64,000 nucleotides of DNA from NCBI GenBank assembly GCA_020436935.1, contig JAGQWX010000001.1, positions 124,001-188,000 on the forward strand. Direction: 5' to 3'. This DNA comes from Saprospiraceae bacterium. Lineage in GTDB: Bacteria; Bacteroidota; Bacteroidia; Chitinophagales; Saprospiraceae. Shown here in pieces: positions 51,901 through 60,144 of the stretch; the first letter of the stretch is position 1; every line of letters starts with the position of its first letter. The notes beneath the pieces were generated by a model. That model was given only the letters and a program-made list of their open reading frames with translations. It ran no database searches and was not told where the DNA came from. Both the position numbers and the translations under genes were made by a program.

Positions 51901-54900
51901 AAGTATACCATTCTGCAGCTTTGACTTTTTTACTTCTCTGAATTTGTCCAACTCAATGTCTATAAAGTTGTCCACCAGCCATATACTGTCCTGACTGCTG
52001 CCATACAATGGATTGGAAAACCTCAAAGGCAAAAAGTATTCATAGTAGTTGTTGTCCATGTCTTTTCCCAACTTGATGAAAAGACCAACTTTTCCGTCTT
52101 CAATGGCTTTTCCTTCTTTGGACTCAGCGTGGACAAACAACTGGATTTTTTTGTATTGATTCAGGTTGAGGGTTTGTAATTTATTGATACCTACCTGACA
52201 ATTTTTATACAAATCACAGAAATTGAGCGAGATGGATTTCTCATCCTGCAGCAGGTTTGAAAAGTTACCAAAAATACGCTCCTGCTTGATCCCTCTTGGA
52301 GTAAGATAATTGAAAGGTTGTTTGTTGCTGTTTTCTTCCACCCCGACTTCGTCGATAGAGAAGATAACGTTTTCTGCAGAAACATCCGTTCCGGGACATC
52401 TTGTGGTAGATCTCCTCCAAGAAGATCTTACCAATTGGAAATCTGCAAATCTGAAAGTTTTAGCGCTGCTGAATTTCGTAAAATACATTCTCATGAACTG
52501 GATAGACCTGAAACTTGAGATGTTGTTGGCAATTCCTGAATTAAGAGGAATCTGGAATCTGTACCACAATTCAGGTTCTGCAGCACCGGTATTGATGACT
52601 TTTACCTGCTTGAAATATGGACCAGCAGCAGAAGTGTCAATTCTCCCGTTTTGATTTCTTACCTTCAATCGGTATTCAAAGAATGCCTCAGCCTGATCCA
52701 GAGATCTGTTGTTGTTCATGTCTTCTGTCTCTGGATATCTGTTACCCCTTACAAAAGATTGTATTTCTTCATTATTGGTCAACGGCGCGTTGCCTTCAGG
52801 GTTATTGAACTTCTTGAGCCTTATGAGCAAATCGTCTTCTCCCTGTAATTCCGGAGCATTGAAGAATATGAAATCATCGGCAGCAGGGTCTTCTGTCAAA
52901 GATTGTACTGGACGGCCGGCTTCCTGATTCAATGTTGCGACATAGTCAGCAAACTTCACCCTTTCTTCCTCTGAGCTCAATCCGTCAAATCCTATGTCCT
53001 GCTTTTTACCACTTTCTCTGTCAAACCCATTGGAAACTGGTACATTGATGGCCACTTTTCCAAGATTGGTTTCCTTTACCGGAAACTGATTGGCTGTAGT
53101 TGCGTCTGTAGGAAGTCCATTTTCGTAAAACTGAAGGTTGTCCTTCATGACATCTTCAGATACGTTTCCGAGGTTAAACACAATTTCGCCTTCTTCTCCA
53201 TTGACATGTTGCTCACCATCCCGTCTGTTCATAAATGGATTGAGCACCCAGAAATCTATGAATTCATAATTGGCAGCCTCAAAGTCTGCATTCTGGAAAT
53301 ATCTCATGATTCCACCCCACCTTGATTCCGGTCTGATCAGGCGGAAATCATTGAGGGTTTCATCAAACCTAATACCTTCTGTATATCCGGAGTAACCACC
53401 TGGAATATCAAAATTATAGGGGCCTCTTTCTGATGGATAGTAACTTACATCAAAAGTGAATAATTCTGTTTGTCCCAACTCTACTTCTCGCTGGAACAAT
53501 TCTGTTTGATCCACCAACCTGGTGTATGGATCATTTCTGTCTCCCTGGCTAGTCCTGGCACTTCTGTCTATCTGATACCAATTGAGTCTTGCTCTGTTGG
53601 CATTGGCCCTTAGGTCATTGGTCAAAGAGTATTCCGGAAATTCAGGCGGTGTTGAGGCCATCATCCATACATTGGTATTGAATCCTCCAAGGGTAAGACC
53701 ATTGATAGCACCTTCAAAGTCATCCAAACTAACTACAGGATCTTTTTCTTCACCAGGCAGATTGATTCCTGAAGCATATCCGGGTTGAAGAACAGCAGCT
53801 TCTGCTGAAAAAGTAATCGATGAAGGTACACTGGTAGAGTAAAAAGGTAGTTTATCTACCAGATTGGTCAACCATGGCGTTTCATTGGAATAGTTGACGT
53901 CCATTCCATAAACTCTGTTGTTGATTGGTGCGTCACCTATGTTGACCTTTTGAGTAAATGGCCTTTCCCACAGCTGCATAAAAGTACCTCCAACGCTGAA
54001 ATGTTTGTTGATATCATAATCAAGCCGCAAACCTATCATGTTTTTCTGTGCCAGCGAAAAGAGCGTATTGTCTTCAAATGATATGTTGATGGGCGTGGCT
54101 TGTGACAGGTATTGTGGGTTGATGATCCTCAACCTACCCAAGCCATAGTCAATCTCATAATCTATTCCTTCTACCAACTGAGCCCCACCTGCAGTAACCC
54201 TTACTGAACCCTTAGGAATAAACAAGCCACCGAGGTTGTATTCGCCTGTATTGGCAGATTTCACCCTGGACTTCATGACAAATTTATTGAGTTCAAGGCT
54301 TTGTCTTGCTATGGTAATGGTGGTATCGTAAAGGGCCTGATAAACATATTTTTTTTCTAGCTCAGGGTTGTTGATCTGTTCTTTCAGTGATTTGCCAAAG
54401 GGTTCCAGAACCGGAAATACAACGGTACCTGTTCTTTCAACAACGGTGACACCAGGCACGTAATCAAAAATACCATCTGCTTGTGGGTCGCCAAATCTGT
54501 TGAGTCGGTCGAGACCAAACAATTGAAGCAAGGGAATGGTGTTGAGTCCATCTTCAGGGATATATTTTTTAAGAGATCCATCATCGAAGTCGTCTTCATA
54601 AAATATATCAAATTCAAAGCCTTCTCTGTTGAGTTGTGAAGTACCGAGGTTGTAAACGTTTTTCATCATCAGATCCCATGTCGGAACATTGGTTCGCTGA
54701 TTGGATGGTTTCAACAATTTGGTGAAGATGACCTTAGGCGGCGTTACTTCTCTTTGCCCGGTTCCATTGTCAGAAATGCTGCTCTCCAAACCTTCAGAAG
54801 CTATCTGTCCCACTGTATAGACGGTATCACATCTTGCAACATAATAGTATTTGTACGCAACTGCAAGTACCTGGTTGGGTCTCAGCCTGATGTTTAGAGA

Positions 54901-56349
54901 AAGAAAACCCAGCTCTGGGTGGAAGGTATACTCACTTTGATTGAGCAAACGGCCTCTGAAGACTTCAAAGTCTTTGCCTTGCGTGAGTCTGTATTGCGGT
55001 CCAGCAAGTATGGAAGCCGTTTTATCCAGCTCATTGGCCTGGGGATTGTTTACCAGGGATTCAAAAAGCGGATTGGCTCTGTTGTCTGGAAGAGAATTTC
55101 CTTTTAGATCTGTAAGATAGGTTGGAAGTGGTTGCTGGGGTGGAAAAGATGTAAAGTTGGGGTCGTGAAATTTTGTGATATCCCCCTCTGCCAAATCTGC
55201 AAGGGCAGCAATCATGGTAGAACCCTGCTGATAATCAGATCTGTCATCTGAAATCCACACTTCTACCTGTGCCAACCTAAACGAAGTATTGATCTGTGGC
55301 AGATTGGCCAAAGTTGCCTCGTAGTTTTCTCTGTTGAAATGAGACATGAAAAAGTGTCTGTTCTCATCGTACGCATCAGGCCTGATTTCGATGTCTTGTT
55401 CAGCAGTACCATTTTGTATCTGGAAATTGTTTTGTTTGGACCTTTGTTGTGCTGCTATAGCTGTAATTTTCAATTTGCCAAACTGGAGATCCGTCCTGAT
55501 ACCAAATAGACTCTGCGGGCCTGGAATGAGATTGCTCCTCAAAGGCAGAGATACATCCCCTGCCTGAATTTTTTTGAGGATGTCGTCTTCTGAAAACTTA
55601 TTGGCATCGTATTCGAGCTTGATTCTTCTGTCGAAGTTGAAGCTTGCCTGATTGTTATAATCAAAATTCAATTTTAGTTTGTCTCCAATGCCACCATCTA
55701 CGCTAAGATTGGGACGCATGTTGAAGTCACCCGGTATAAAAAGCTGACGTTGTTGTCTCCTGGGCAAAGCCGGATCATCTCTGCGTTGATAATCGACAAA
55801 TCCTAGAGTGAGGTCTACACTACCGCGTGGTTTTATGTTCACCTCAGCTCCTCCAAATAGTCGGTTAAAGAGACTACCGCCCAGATCAACCTTAGCCATA
55901 GGGTCCAAAGGATCAAATACACCACTGAAATCTCTTTTGACCTGAGTGTCTACTCCTGCCAATTTATCAAAGTAAGCCCTCTCCTGTTGTTTGGCCTTCC
56001 AGTCCAGATATTCTGCAAAGGTCATGTAAGTGGGTGTACGGTAATACTCATCTCCAATTTTCTCAAGAATGATGTAATTTCCGGTAGCAGGATCGTATTC
56101 TACCTTCTGATTGATGAGTCCTGTATTGAGATCGATGGGGTTCCTCGTTTTATCATTGATGAAGTCTCCGACCCTTTCCTGCAAAGGAATAGTATCCGAC
56201 CTCAGGCAGTTTGACACACCGTAATCTTCAAATGGTGAATCCACTCCAATGGCATATACGTCTGGTATGACCACAACGACACAAGCGAGCAGTATAACTA
56301 AAATTGGATAGACGTTTGCTTTGATCAAGTATTCCTTTTTCTTATTCAA
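48955..56349 (-). CDS. sprA: T9SS outer-membrane translocon protein SprA
   Basis: The gliding-motility/T9SS channel SprA (Sov), here 2464 residues, among the largest bacterial outer-membrane barrels. The N-terminal signal (YPILVILLACVVVVIPDVYA) is followed by repeated SprA-specific segments such as RTPTYMTFAEYLDWKAKQQERAYFDKLAG, LPRRQQRQLFIPGDFNMRPNLSVDGGIGDKLKLNFDYN and later barrel strands rich in aromatic residues. A Gln/Arg/Ala-rich insert lies at about 50400-50560. It begins with TTG at 56349 after a GGGAGA Shine-Dalgarno-like stretch. It sits 97 nt downstream of ruvA, an arrangement common in Bacteroidota. Confidence 0.96.
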   Translation of the reverse strand: MNKKKEYLIKANVYPILVILLACVVVVIPDVYAIGVDSPFEDYGVSNCLRSDTIPLQERVGDFINDKTRNPIDLNTGLINQKVEYDPATGNYIILEKIGDEYYRTPTYMTFAEYLDWKAKQQERAYFDKLAGVDTQVKRDFSGVFDPLDPMAKVDLGGSLFNRLFGGAEVNIKPRGSVDLTLGFVDYQRRDDPALPRRQQRQLFIPGDFNMRPNLSVDGGIGDKLKLNFDYNNQASFNFDRRIKLEYDANKFSEDDILKKIQAGDVSLPLRSNLIPGPQSLFGIRTDLQFGKLKITAIAAQQRSKQNNFQIQNGTAEQDIEIRPDAYDENRHFFMSHFNRENYEATLANLPQINTSFRLAQVEVWISDDRSDYQQGSTMIAALADLAEGDITKFHDPNFTSFPPQQPLPTYLTDLKGNSLPDNRANPLFESLVNNPQANELDKTASILAGPQYRLTQGKDFEVFRGRLLNQSEYTFHPELGFLSLNIRLRPNQVLAVAYKYYYVARCDTVYTVGQIASEGLESSISDNGTGQREVTPPKVIFTKLLKPSNQRTNVPTWDLMMKNVYNLGTSQLNREGFEFDIFYEDDFDDGSLKKYIPEDGLNTIPLLQLFGLDRLNRFGDPQADGIFDYVPGVTVVERTGTVVFPVLEPFGKSLKEQINNPELEKKYVYQALYDTTITIARQSLELNKFVMKSRVKSANTGEYNLGGLFIPKGSVRVTAGGAQLVEGIDYEIDYGLGRLRIINPQYLSQATPINISFEDNTLFSLAQKNMIGLRLDYDINKHFSVGGTFMQLWERPFTQKVNIGDAPINNRVYGMDVNYSNETPWLTNLVDKLPFYSTSVPSSITFSAEAAVLQPGYASGINLPGEEKDPVVSLDDFEGAINGLTLGGFNTNVWMMASTPPEFPEYSLTNDLRANANRARLNWYQIDRSARTSQGDRNDPYTRLVDQTELFQREVELGQTELFTFDVSYYPSERGPYNFDIPGGYSGYTEGIRFDETLNDFRLIRPESRWGGIMRYFQNADFEAANYEFIDFWVLNPFMNRRDGEQHVNGEEGEIVFNLGNVSEDVMKDNLQFYENGLPTDATTANQFPVKETNLGKVAINVPVSNGFDRESGKKQDIGFDGLSSEEERVKFADYVATLNQEAGRPVQSLTEDPAADDFIFFNAPELQGEDDLLIRLKKFNNPEGNAPLTNNEEIQSFVRGNRYPETEDMNNNRSLDQAEAFFEYRLKVRNQNGRIDTSAAGPYFKQVKVINTGAAEPELWYRFQIPLNSGIANNISSFRSIQFMRMYFTKFSSAKTFRFADFQLVRSSWRRSTTRCPGTDVSAENVIFSIDEVGVEENSNKQPFNYLTPRGIKQERIFGNFSNLLQDEKSISLNFCDLYKNCQVGINKLQTLNLNQYKKIQLFVHAESKEGKAIEDGKVGLFIKLGKDMDNNYYEYFLPLRFSNPLYGSSQDSIWLVDNFIDIELDKFREVKKSKLQNGILEVNDPDKPEAKIRIKGVPSLGFVKVIEIGVRSLDSVEAHCGEVWINELRAVGLSEDGGIAAQARLQAKMADFGELNFAGNISTIGYGGIDQKLQNRAQEEVVQYNMAANLNLGKLFPKQIPLNLPMFAQYSKSITTPLYDPYQLDLTVDEVAALSPDSEKQDVFERARETSTIKSVNFTNVRIDGENKNKPWSPQNLNASYSFNEITKTDPIIQEDKAQEKTMTLEYNYGSKGLPIQPLKFIKSPYLKLFSEFNVNLLPNKFGVNTNMNRFTNSRTYRFPDTPVFVFDDQRFRWDRNYTLDWNLTKALRMSFNANVFALVDELRQTGIANTAADRNWVNEYGEDYTTRVRDNADVVKDYRVNNIKDLGRTKNYRHNLNLTYTLPFSLIPFMEWINASADYKSDYSWTAGALIFIDELGNTPGNIIQNNQSRSANATFNFDRLYAKSKYLKSIEGSNSPSRQPARSRTRDGAAGQDAAGQTDQKADRSKDGPRTPSTIEKILVRPLMTFRTARFSYKEDFGTLIPGFKPQASILGLSEGLASPGWQFAAGIQPDLTKGDNNNYLMRNQDWFNSSPNFNEQIAQSQRQNITARVTLEPFKSFVVDVDFLKNYRKDHTEVFKAKGTDFMQLARYDIGSFEYSYFSMNTLFESSGAVYARFKSYKEQVSNDILPNKPGAGAHPDDPNYAEGYGPTSYAVNVPAFLAAYTGVGIDQVPLNIQDDVPNLGFLPKPNWSLRYDGLSKVAFFKNFLTSFTLRHGYTSKINVSKFNTAPDFIESNPFQTNISNNNYYSRLEIPAMTINEQFNPLIGVQMKTKNNMNLNFEYKKSRQLDLRLNANELSEIKGSEMVFGLGYVVQNFKGFTKQKKQRPSRKKSEEDQKAEDANKTGTKFSPFTVAKNRTLTFNVDFSMRDDRSDIYRLENNSDPQSNRGQRAIAFKPNLEYQMYKNLSIRLFADYQKTTPYVLNQFPITRFQAGTTLRFTFN

Positions 56350-56446
56350 TCTCCCTCTACATTTTTAAAATTGGATCTCGTTTTCCGGTTCTATTAACGT
56401 CGAAATAATTTTAAGATTATTTCAAAACCTTAATAATTCAAAAATC

Positions 56447-57040
56447 TTAGTTCATATGTTTTAAAACCAATTTTATGAGATCCTCAACCTGTGCAATTTC
56501 AGGGTTCTTTTGCATCACCTGGTTGATTGTTTTTTCAATTGTAGCCTTTGGAAATCCAAGGGCTATCATTGCAGATAACGCATCAGACCTGAGGTTATTG
56601 TCTTGATTTACTACTGTTTGTGTGGATTCAGGGGTACCGGATTTGATGACTTTTTCTTTGAGATCAATGATGATTTTCTGTGCTGTTTTAGCACCTATAC
56701 CTTTCACCTTACTCAAGCTCACAGCATCCCCATTGACTATAGCTCTTTTGGCATCCTCAACTGTCATATAAGAAAGTATGATTCTGGCGGTGTTGGCTCC
56801 AACACCTGAAACAGATATCAATTGGGTAAACAGCAGCCTTTCTTCTTCATCATAAAAGCCATAAAGACTCATATCGTCTTCTCGCACCTGGAGCGAAGTA
56901 AACAGTTTCACATCTGTTTTACCTTCCAGCTTACTGAAAGTATTAAGACTGATATTGACGTGATAGCCAACACCCATGCACTCGACGTACACATATGTAG
57001 GGCTCTTATAAGCCAATTTACCACTCAGATATCCTATCAC
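56447..57040 (-). CDS. ruvA: Holliday junction branch migration protein RuvA
   Basis: Tetrameric Holliday-junction-binding subunit of the RuvAB complex. The 197 residues show domain I (MIGYLSGKLAYKSPTYVYVECMGVGYHVNISLNTFSKL), the helix-hairpin-helix repeats (ISVSGVGANTARIIL and SKVKGIGAKTAQKIIIDLKEK), and domain III at the C terminus. The start is a GTG at 57040. A TATTTTTG box (minus strand, 57073-57066) lies 25 nt upstream. sprA follows after 97 nt; ruvB is not in the window. Confidence 0.96.
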   Translation of the reverse strand: MIGYLSGKLAYKSPTYVYVECMGVGYHVNISLNTFSKLEGKTDVKLFTSLQVREDDMSLYGFYDEEERLLFTQLISVSGVGANTARIILSYMTVEDAKRAIVNGDAVSLSKVKGIGAKTAQKIIIDLKEKVIKSGTPESTQTVVNQDNNLRSDALSAMIALGFPKATIEKTINQVMQKNPEIAQVEDLIKLVLKHMN

Positions 57041-57111
57041 CGTTTTTCTGCCTGTTTAAAAGGGTCAAAAATAAAACTTATAATTAAATATTATAATTTA
57101 TTTTAATGTGA

Positions 57112-58029
57112 TTAATGCATGGTATAATGTACGAGGGATGAAAACTGACCAACACGCTGGTCGATTTCTTCTTTCGTCAATTGCTTTAATTTCGAAATCC
57201 CAAACTCTTCTACACAAAATGATGCCATGGCTGATCCATAAATAATGGCTCTTTTCATATTGTCAAAAGATGTATCCCTGGTCTTTGCCAGATAACCCAG
57301 CATTCCTCCGGCAAATGTATCTCCAGCTCCTGTCGGATCAAATACTTCTGCAAGTGGTAATGCAGGTGCAAAGAAAATCTGATCCTTGTAGAAAAGTAAT
57401 GCCCCATGTTCGCCCTTTTTGATCACCAAATATTTTGGACCCATTTCAAATATTTTTGAAGCTGCCTTAACCAATGAATATTCTCCGGACAGCTGCCTTG
57501 CCTCTTCATCATTGATGGTCAAAACGTCTACTCTGGCTATAACATCTTTTAAAGTATCCATGGCTATGTCCATCCAAAAGTTCATGGTATCCATTGCAAT
57601 CAATTCCTGACTACCGTCCAATTGATCAAGTACCCGTTTTTGGATATCAGGGGTAAGGTTACCCAGCATAACGTACTTGCTTGATTTGTATGATTCCGGT
57701 AAAACGGGATTGAAGTCCTCGAGTACATTCAGGTCTGTAGTGATGGTATCCCTGCTGTTCATATTCATATGGTATTTGCCTTCCCAAAAGAAGGTCAAAC
57801 CATCCTCTTTTATCTCCAGCCCTTCAAGGTTTACGCCTCTTTTACGCAGTGATGCAATTTCATCTTCGGGAAAGTCCTTCCCAACTATTGCTGACAAATT
57901 GATTTCGTTGGTAAAATATGATGCCGCATAGCTGATATAAGTACATGCTCCACCTATGATTTTTTCTGCTCTTCCAAAAGGTGTTTCTACAGTGTCAAAT
58001 GCTACTGTTCCTATGGTTAGTAAACTCAT
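57112..58029 (-). CDS. PfkB-family carbohydrate kinase
   Basis: ATP-dependent sugar kinase of the ribokinase/PfkB superfamily, 305 residues. The N-terminal substrate motif is near LTIGTVAFDTVETPFGRAEKIIGGACTYISYA, and the C-terminal signature with the catalytic Asp is FDPTGAGDTFAGGMLGYLA. Substrate (for example an adenosine- or fructose-type sugar) is not determinable. A promoter with the same spacing as that of the T9SS cargo gene lies upstream. It is separate from ruvA, 71 nt away. Confidence 0.9.
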   Translation of the reverse strand: MSLLTIGTVAFDTVETPFGRAEKIIGGACTYISYAASYFTNEINLSAIVGKDFPEDEIASLRKRGVNLEGLEIKEDGLTFFWEGKYHMNMNSRDTITTDLNVLEDFNPVLPESYKSSKYVMLGNLTPDIQKRVLDQLDGSQELIAMDTMNFWMDIAMDTLKDVIARVDVLTINDEEARQLSGEYSLVKAASKIFEMGPKYLVIKKGEHGALLFYKDQIFFAPALPLAEVFDPTGAGDTFAGGMLGYLAKTRDTSFDNMKRAIIYGSAMASFCVEEFGISKLKQLTKEEIDQRVGQFSSLVHYTMH

Positions 58030-58115
58030 AAATATTATTGTCTTTTGTGTTCAGAATTCAATAAACCAATGATCTAAATCTTCATATCATTGACCTTACT
58101 CTTCTAAAAAAGCTG

Positions 58116-58144
58116 CAAATGTAGACTTTTATAAAGAATATCAA
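58116..58144 (-). promoter_or_regulatory. Promoter of the PfkB kinase gene
   Basis: On the minus strand, TTG (58144-58142), 18 nt, then TACATTTG (58123-58116) matches TTG-N18-TANNTTTG, the same spacing as the promoter at 45405-45433. It would give a leader of about 80 nt before the ATG at 58029. Confidence 0.5.
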
Positions 58145-58164
58145 GAGCTTATAGAATAAGATGT

Positions 58165-59463
58165 CTATAAAAATAGGTCAGAAATACTTTTGAAATAGGA
58201 TGCTTCATCAAATTGGTCTTCGGGTGTCGTACATCCCAATCTTACAATTACGAGCCTTGATGATGGAATAATCAATACAAATTGCCCTTCATATCCATCC
58301 ATTAAAAAACTGTCCTCAGGAAGGCCGTCCTTTCTTGGATAGGTCCAGAAATGAGCTGCGTATTCACCATCTGAATCTTGAGTGACTTTACTGCTGTAGG
58401 AAACCCAGTCCGGTGGAAGAATTTGTTCACCATTCCAAATGCCGTCCATAACGTAAAGCTGACCAAACTTTGCCCAATCACGCGCGGTAGCAAACATAAA
58501 AGAAGATCCTACGAAAGTACCACTTGCATCTGTTTCCATAAGGGCAGATGTCATACCAAGCTTTGAGAACAGTCGTCTGTACGGAAATTCCAGATAATAC
58601 TTTTGTTCTGTAAAGGTGTTCCTGATGAGTTCTTGCAAAATATTTGACGTTCCACTGGAATAATAGAATTCTTTTCCCGGAGTGAATTTCAGTGGTGATT
58701 TCAGCGCATACTTCCCGGCACTATTTTCCAAAAAAAGCATCTTTGTTGCATCGGATACCTTTGAATAATCCTCTTCAAAATCAAGTCCACTGCTCATCCT
58801 CAATAAATCATCTATGGTGATGTCTCTCCTTCCGTCTTTTTTCCATTCTTCAAAAAGACCATTGTTTTCAATGTTCAAAATACCGTCTCTTACCAATATA
58901 CCAATCATCGCATTGGTAATGCTTTTGGTCATGGACCAGCCAATCAGTGGAGTGCTTTTGTCATAGCCATCAGCATATTGTTCGCCGACAATTTTACCAT
59001 CTTTTAATACCAGCAATGCTCTGGAACCTGTTCCAGGAACAATATTTCTGGCAAGTATCTGGTTTAGTTTTTCTTTTTGGATGGCCGGCAATATGCTGTC
59101 TTGCAACTCTGATGCCGGAAAAGAAACTTTAATTGAAGGGATATCGGCAATCGATTTTTCATCATCCCCAATCAAAATACAACCAACATCCGGCCGGTAC
59201 ATGGCACTTCTACTGACGAGCCCAAATACTTTTGAAGTAACAATTTTATTTGCTTCATCTACTGACTGCCTGGATAGCGGCACAGCATATAAATCATTTT
59301 TTGATATGTCATCAATGGTTCTCCCTGAAATAAAATGACATGAACAAGCCAGTTTTGCATTGTATCCTGCACCTATTTTGGCATAGGTGATCAGGTAATT
59401 GATGCCAAAAGCTGCTGCTGCAAACAACAATGCAAGTGCGATATATTTGATGACTTTGCCCAT
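58165..59463 (-). CDS. Beta-lactamase-fold serine hydrolase
   Basis: A 432-residue class C beta-lactamase-like enzyme with an N-terminal membrane anchor or signal (MGKVIKYIALALLFAAAAFGINYLITY). The SxxK tetrad is in WSMTKS (Ser177, Lys180), the Tyr motif in FYYSSGTSN (YxS form), and the C-terminal FxTYPRKDGLPEDSF region replaces the KTG triad. Two nearby cysteines (LACSCH) follow the anchor. The family includes esterases, D-aminopeptidases and penicillin-binding relatives; the substrate is unknown. It is divergent from yceI and has a TAACTTTG box 5 nt before its ATG. Confidence 0.88.
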   Translation of the reverse strand: MGKVIKYIALALLFAAAAFGINYLITYAKIGAGYNAKLACSCHFISGRTIDDISKNDLYAVPLSRQSVDEANKIVTSKVFGLVSRSAMYRPDVGCILIGDDEKSIADIPSIKVSFPASELQDSILPAIQKEKLNQILARNIVPGTGSRALLVLKDGKIVGEQYADGYDKSTPLIGWSMTKSITNAMIGILVRDGILNIENNGLFEEWKKDGRRDITIDDLLRMSSGLDFEEDYSKVSDATKMLFLENSAGKYALKSPLKFTPGKEFYYSSGTSNILQELIRNTFTEQKYYLEFPYRRLFSKLGMTSALMETDASGTFVGSSFMFATARDWAKFGQLYVMDGIWNGEQILPPDWVSYSSKVTQDSDGEYAAHFWTYPRKDGLPEDSFLMDGYEGQFVLIIPSSRLVIVRLGCTTPEDQFDEASYFKSISDLFL

Positions 59464-59518
59464 GTGCTCAAAGTTACACCGACCAAAAGACTTTAAAAAT
59501 GTTATTGTTTTATTAATT

Positions 59519-59548
59519 TATTTGTTGCAACAAATATTGTTTAAACAA
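59519..59548. promoter_or_regulatory. Two abutting perfect palindromes between serine hydrolase and yceI
   Basis: TATTTGTTGCAACAAATA (59519-59536, 18 bp) is immediately followed by TTGTTTAAACAA (59537-59548, 12 bp). They lie 38 bp before the yceI ATG and 55 bp from the divergent hydrolase start. The TTG-core and position suit an operator. MarR-type regulators often bind TTGT-ACAA palindromes and sit beside yceI, but none is encoded here. Confidence 0.6.
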
Positions 59549-59586
59549 ACCACCTATTTTCGTGTTACCAATAAAAAAATAAAATC

Positions 59587-60114
59587 ATGGCAAAGCAAAC
59601 ATGGCTGATTGATCCCAGCCACTCAGAGATCCAATTTAAAGTAAAACACCTTATGATTACTACTGTGACAGGTAGCTTTTCTGATTTCACAAGCAGTGTT
59701 GAGTCTGAAGGTGATGATTTTGAAGGAGCGTCCATTTCTTTTAGTGCAGGTATCAACAGCATCAGCACAGGAAATGAGCAAAGAGATGAGCACTTAAAAT
59801 CTGCTGACTTTTTTGATGCAGCAAACTTCGAAAGACTTACATTCGAATCAACTTCATTCGTGAAGTCAGGAGATGAGTTTCAGTTGGAAGGCAATCTTAC
59901 CATCAGAGGCAATACTCATCCGGTGAAGTTAGATGTTGAGTATGGTGGAACAGTAGTAGATCCATACGGTCAAACCAAAGCAGGTTTCGAACTTCAGGGT
60001 AAAATCAGCAGAAAAGCATTTGGACTTACATGGAGCGCACTGACCGAAGCAGGTGGTGCAGTTGTTTCAGATGAAGTAAAAATCATCTGTGCTGTCCAGT
60101 ATGTAAAACAATAA
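59587..60114 (+). CDS. YceI-family lipocalin-like protein
   Basis: A 175-residue protein with the YceI polyisoprenoid-binding fold: TWLIDPSHSEIQFKVKHLMITTVTGSFSDFTSSVESEGDDFEGASISFSAGINSISTGNEQRDEHLKSADFFDA. There is no signal peptide, so this is the cytoplasmic variant, in contrast to periplasmic E. coli YceI. It is expected to carry an isoprenoid or other hydrophobic ligand. The upstream abutting palindromes suggest control by a small-ligand regulator. It is followed by a strong bidirectional terminator. Confidence 0.94.
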   Translation: MAKQTWLIDPSHSEIQFKVKHLMITTVTGSFSDFTSSVESEGDDFEGASISFSAGINSISTGNEQRDEHLKSADFFDAANFERLTFESTSFVKSGDEFQLEGNLTIRGNTHPVKLDVEYGGTVVDPYGQTKAGFELQGKISRKAFGLTWSALTEAGGAVVSDEVKIICAVQYVKQ

Positions 60115-60116
60115 TT

Positions 60117-60144
60117 AAAAAGGGGGTCACTGACCCCTTTTTTT
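60117..60144. terminator. Bidirectional terminator between yceI and the convergent hydrolase
   Basis: AAAAAGGGGGTCAC-TGACCCCTTTTTTT (60117-60144): a GGGGT/ACCCC core stem with flanking A and T tracts on both sides. It serves yceI on the plus strand and overlaps the stop codon of the serine hydrolase on the minus strand (60143-60145). Confidence 0.85.
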
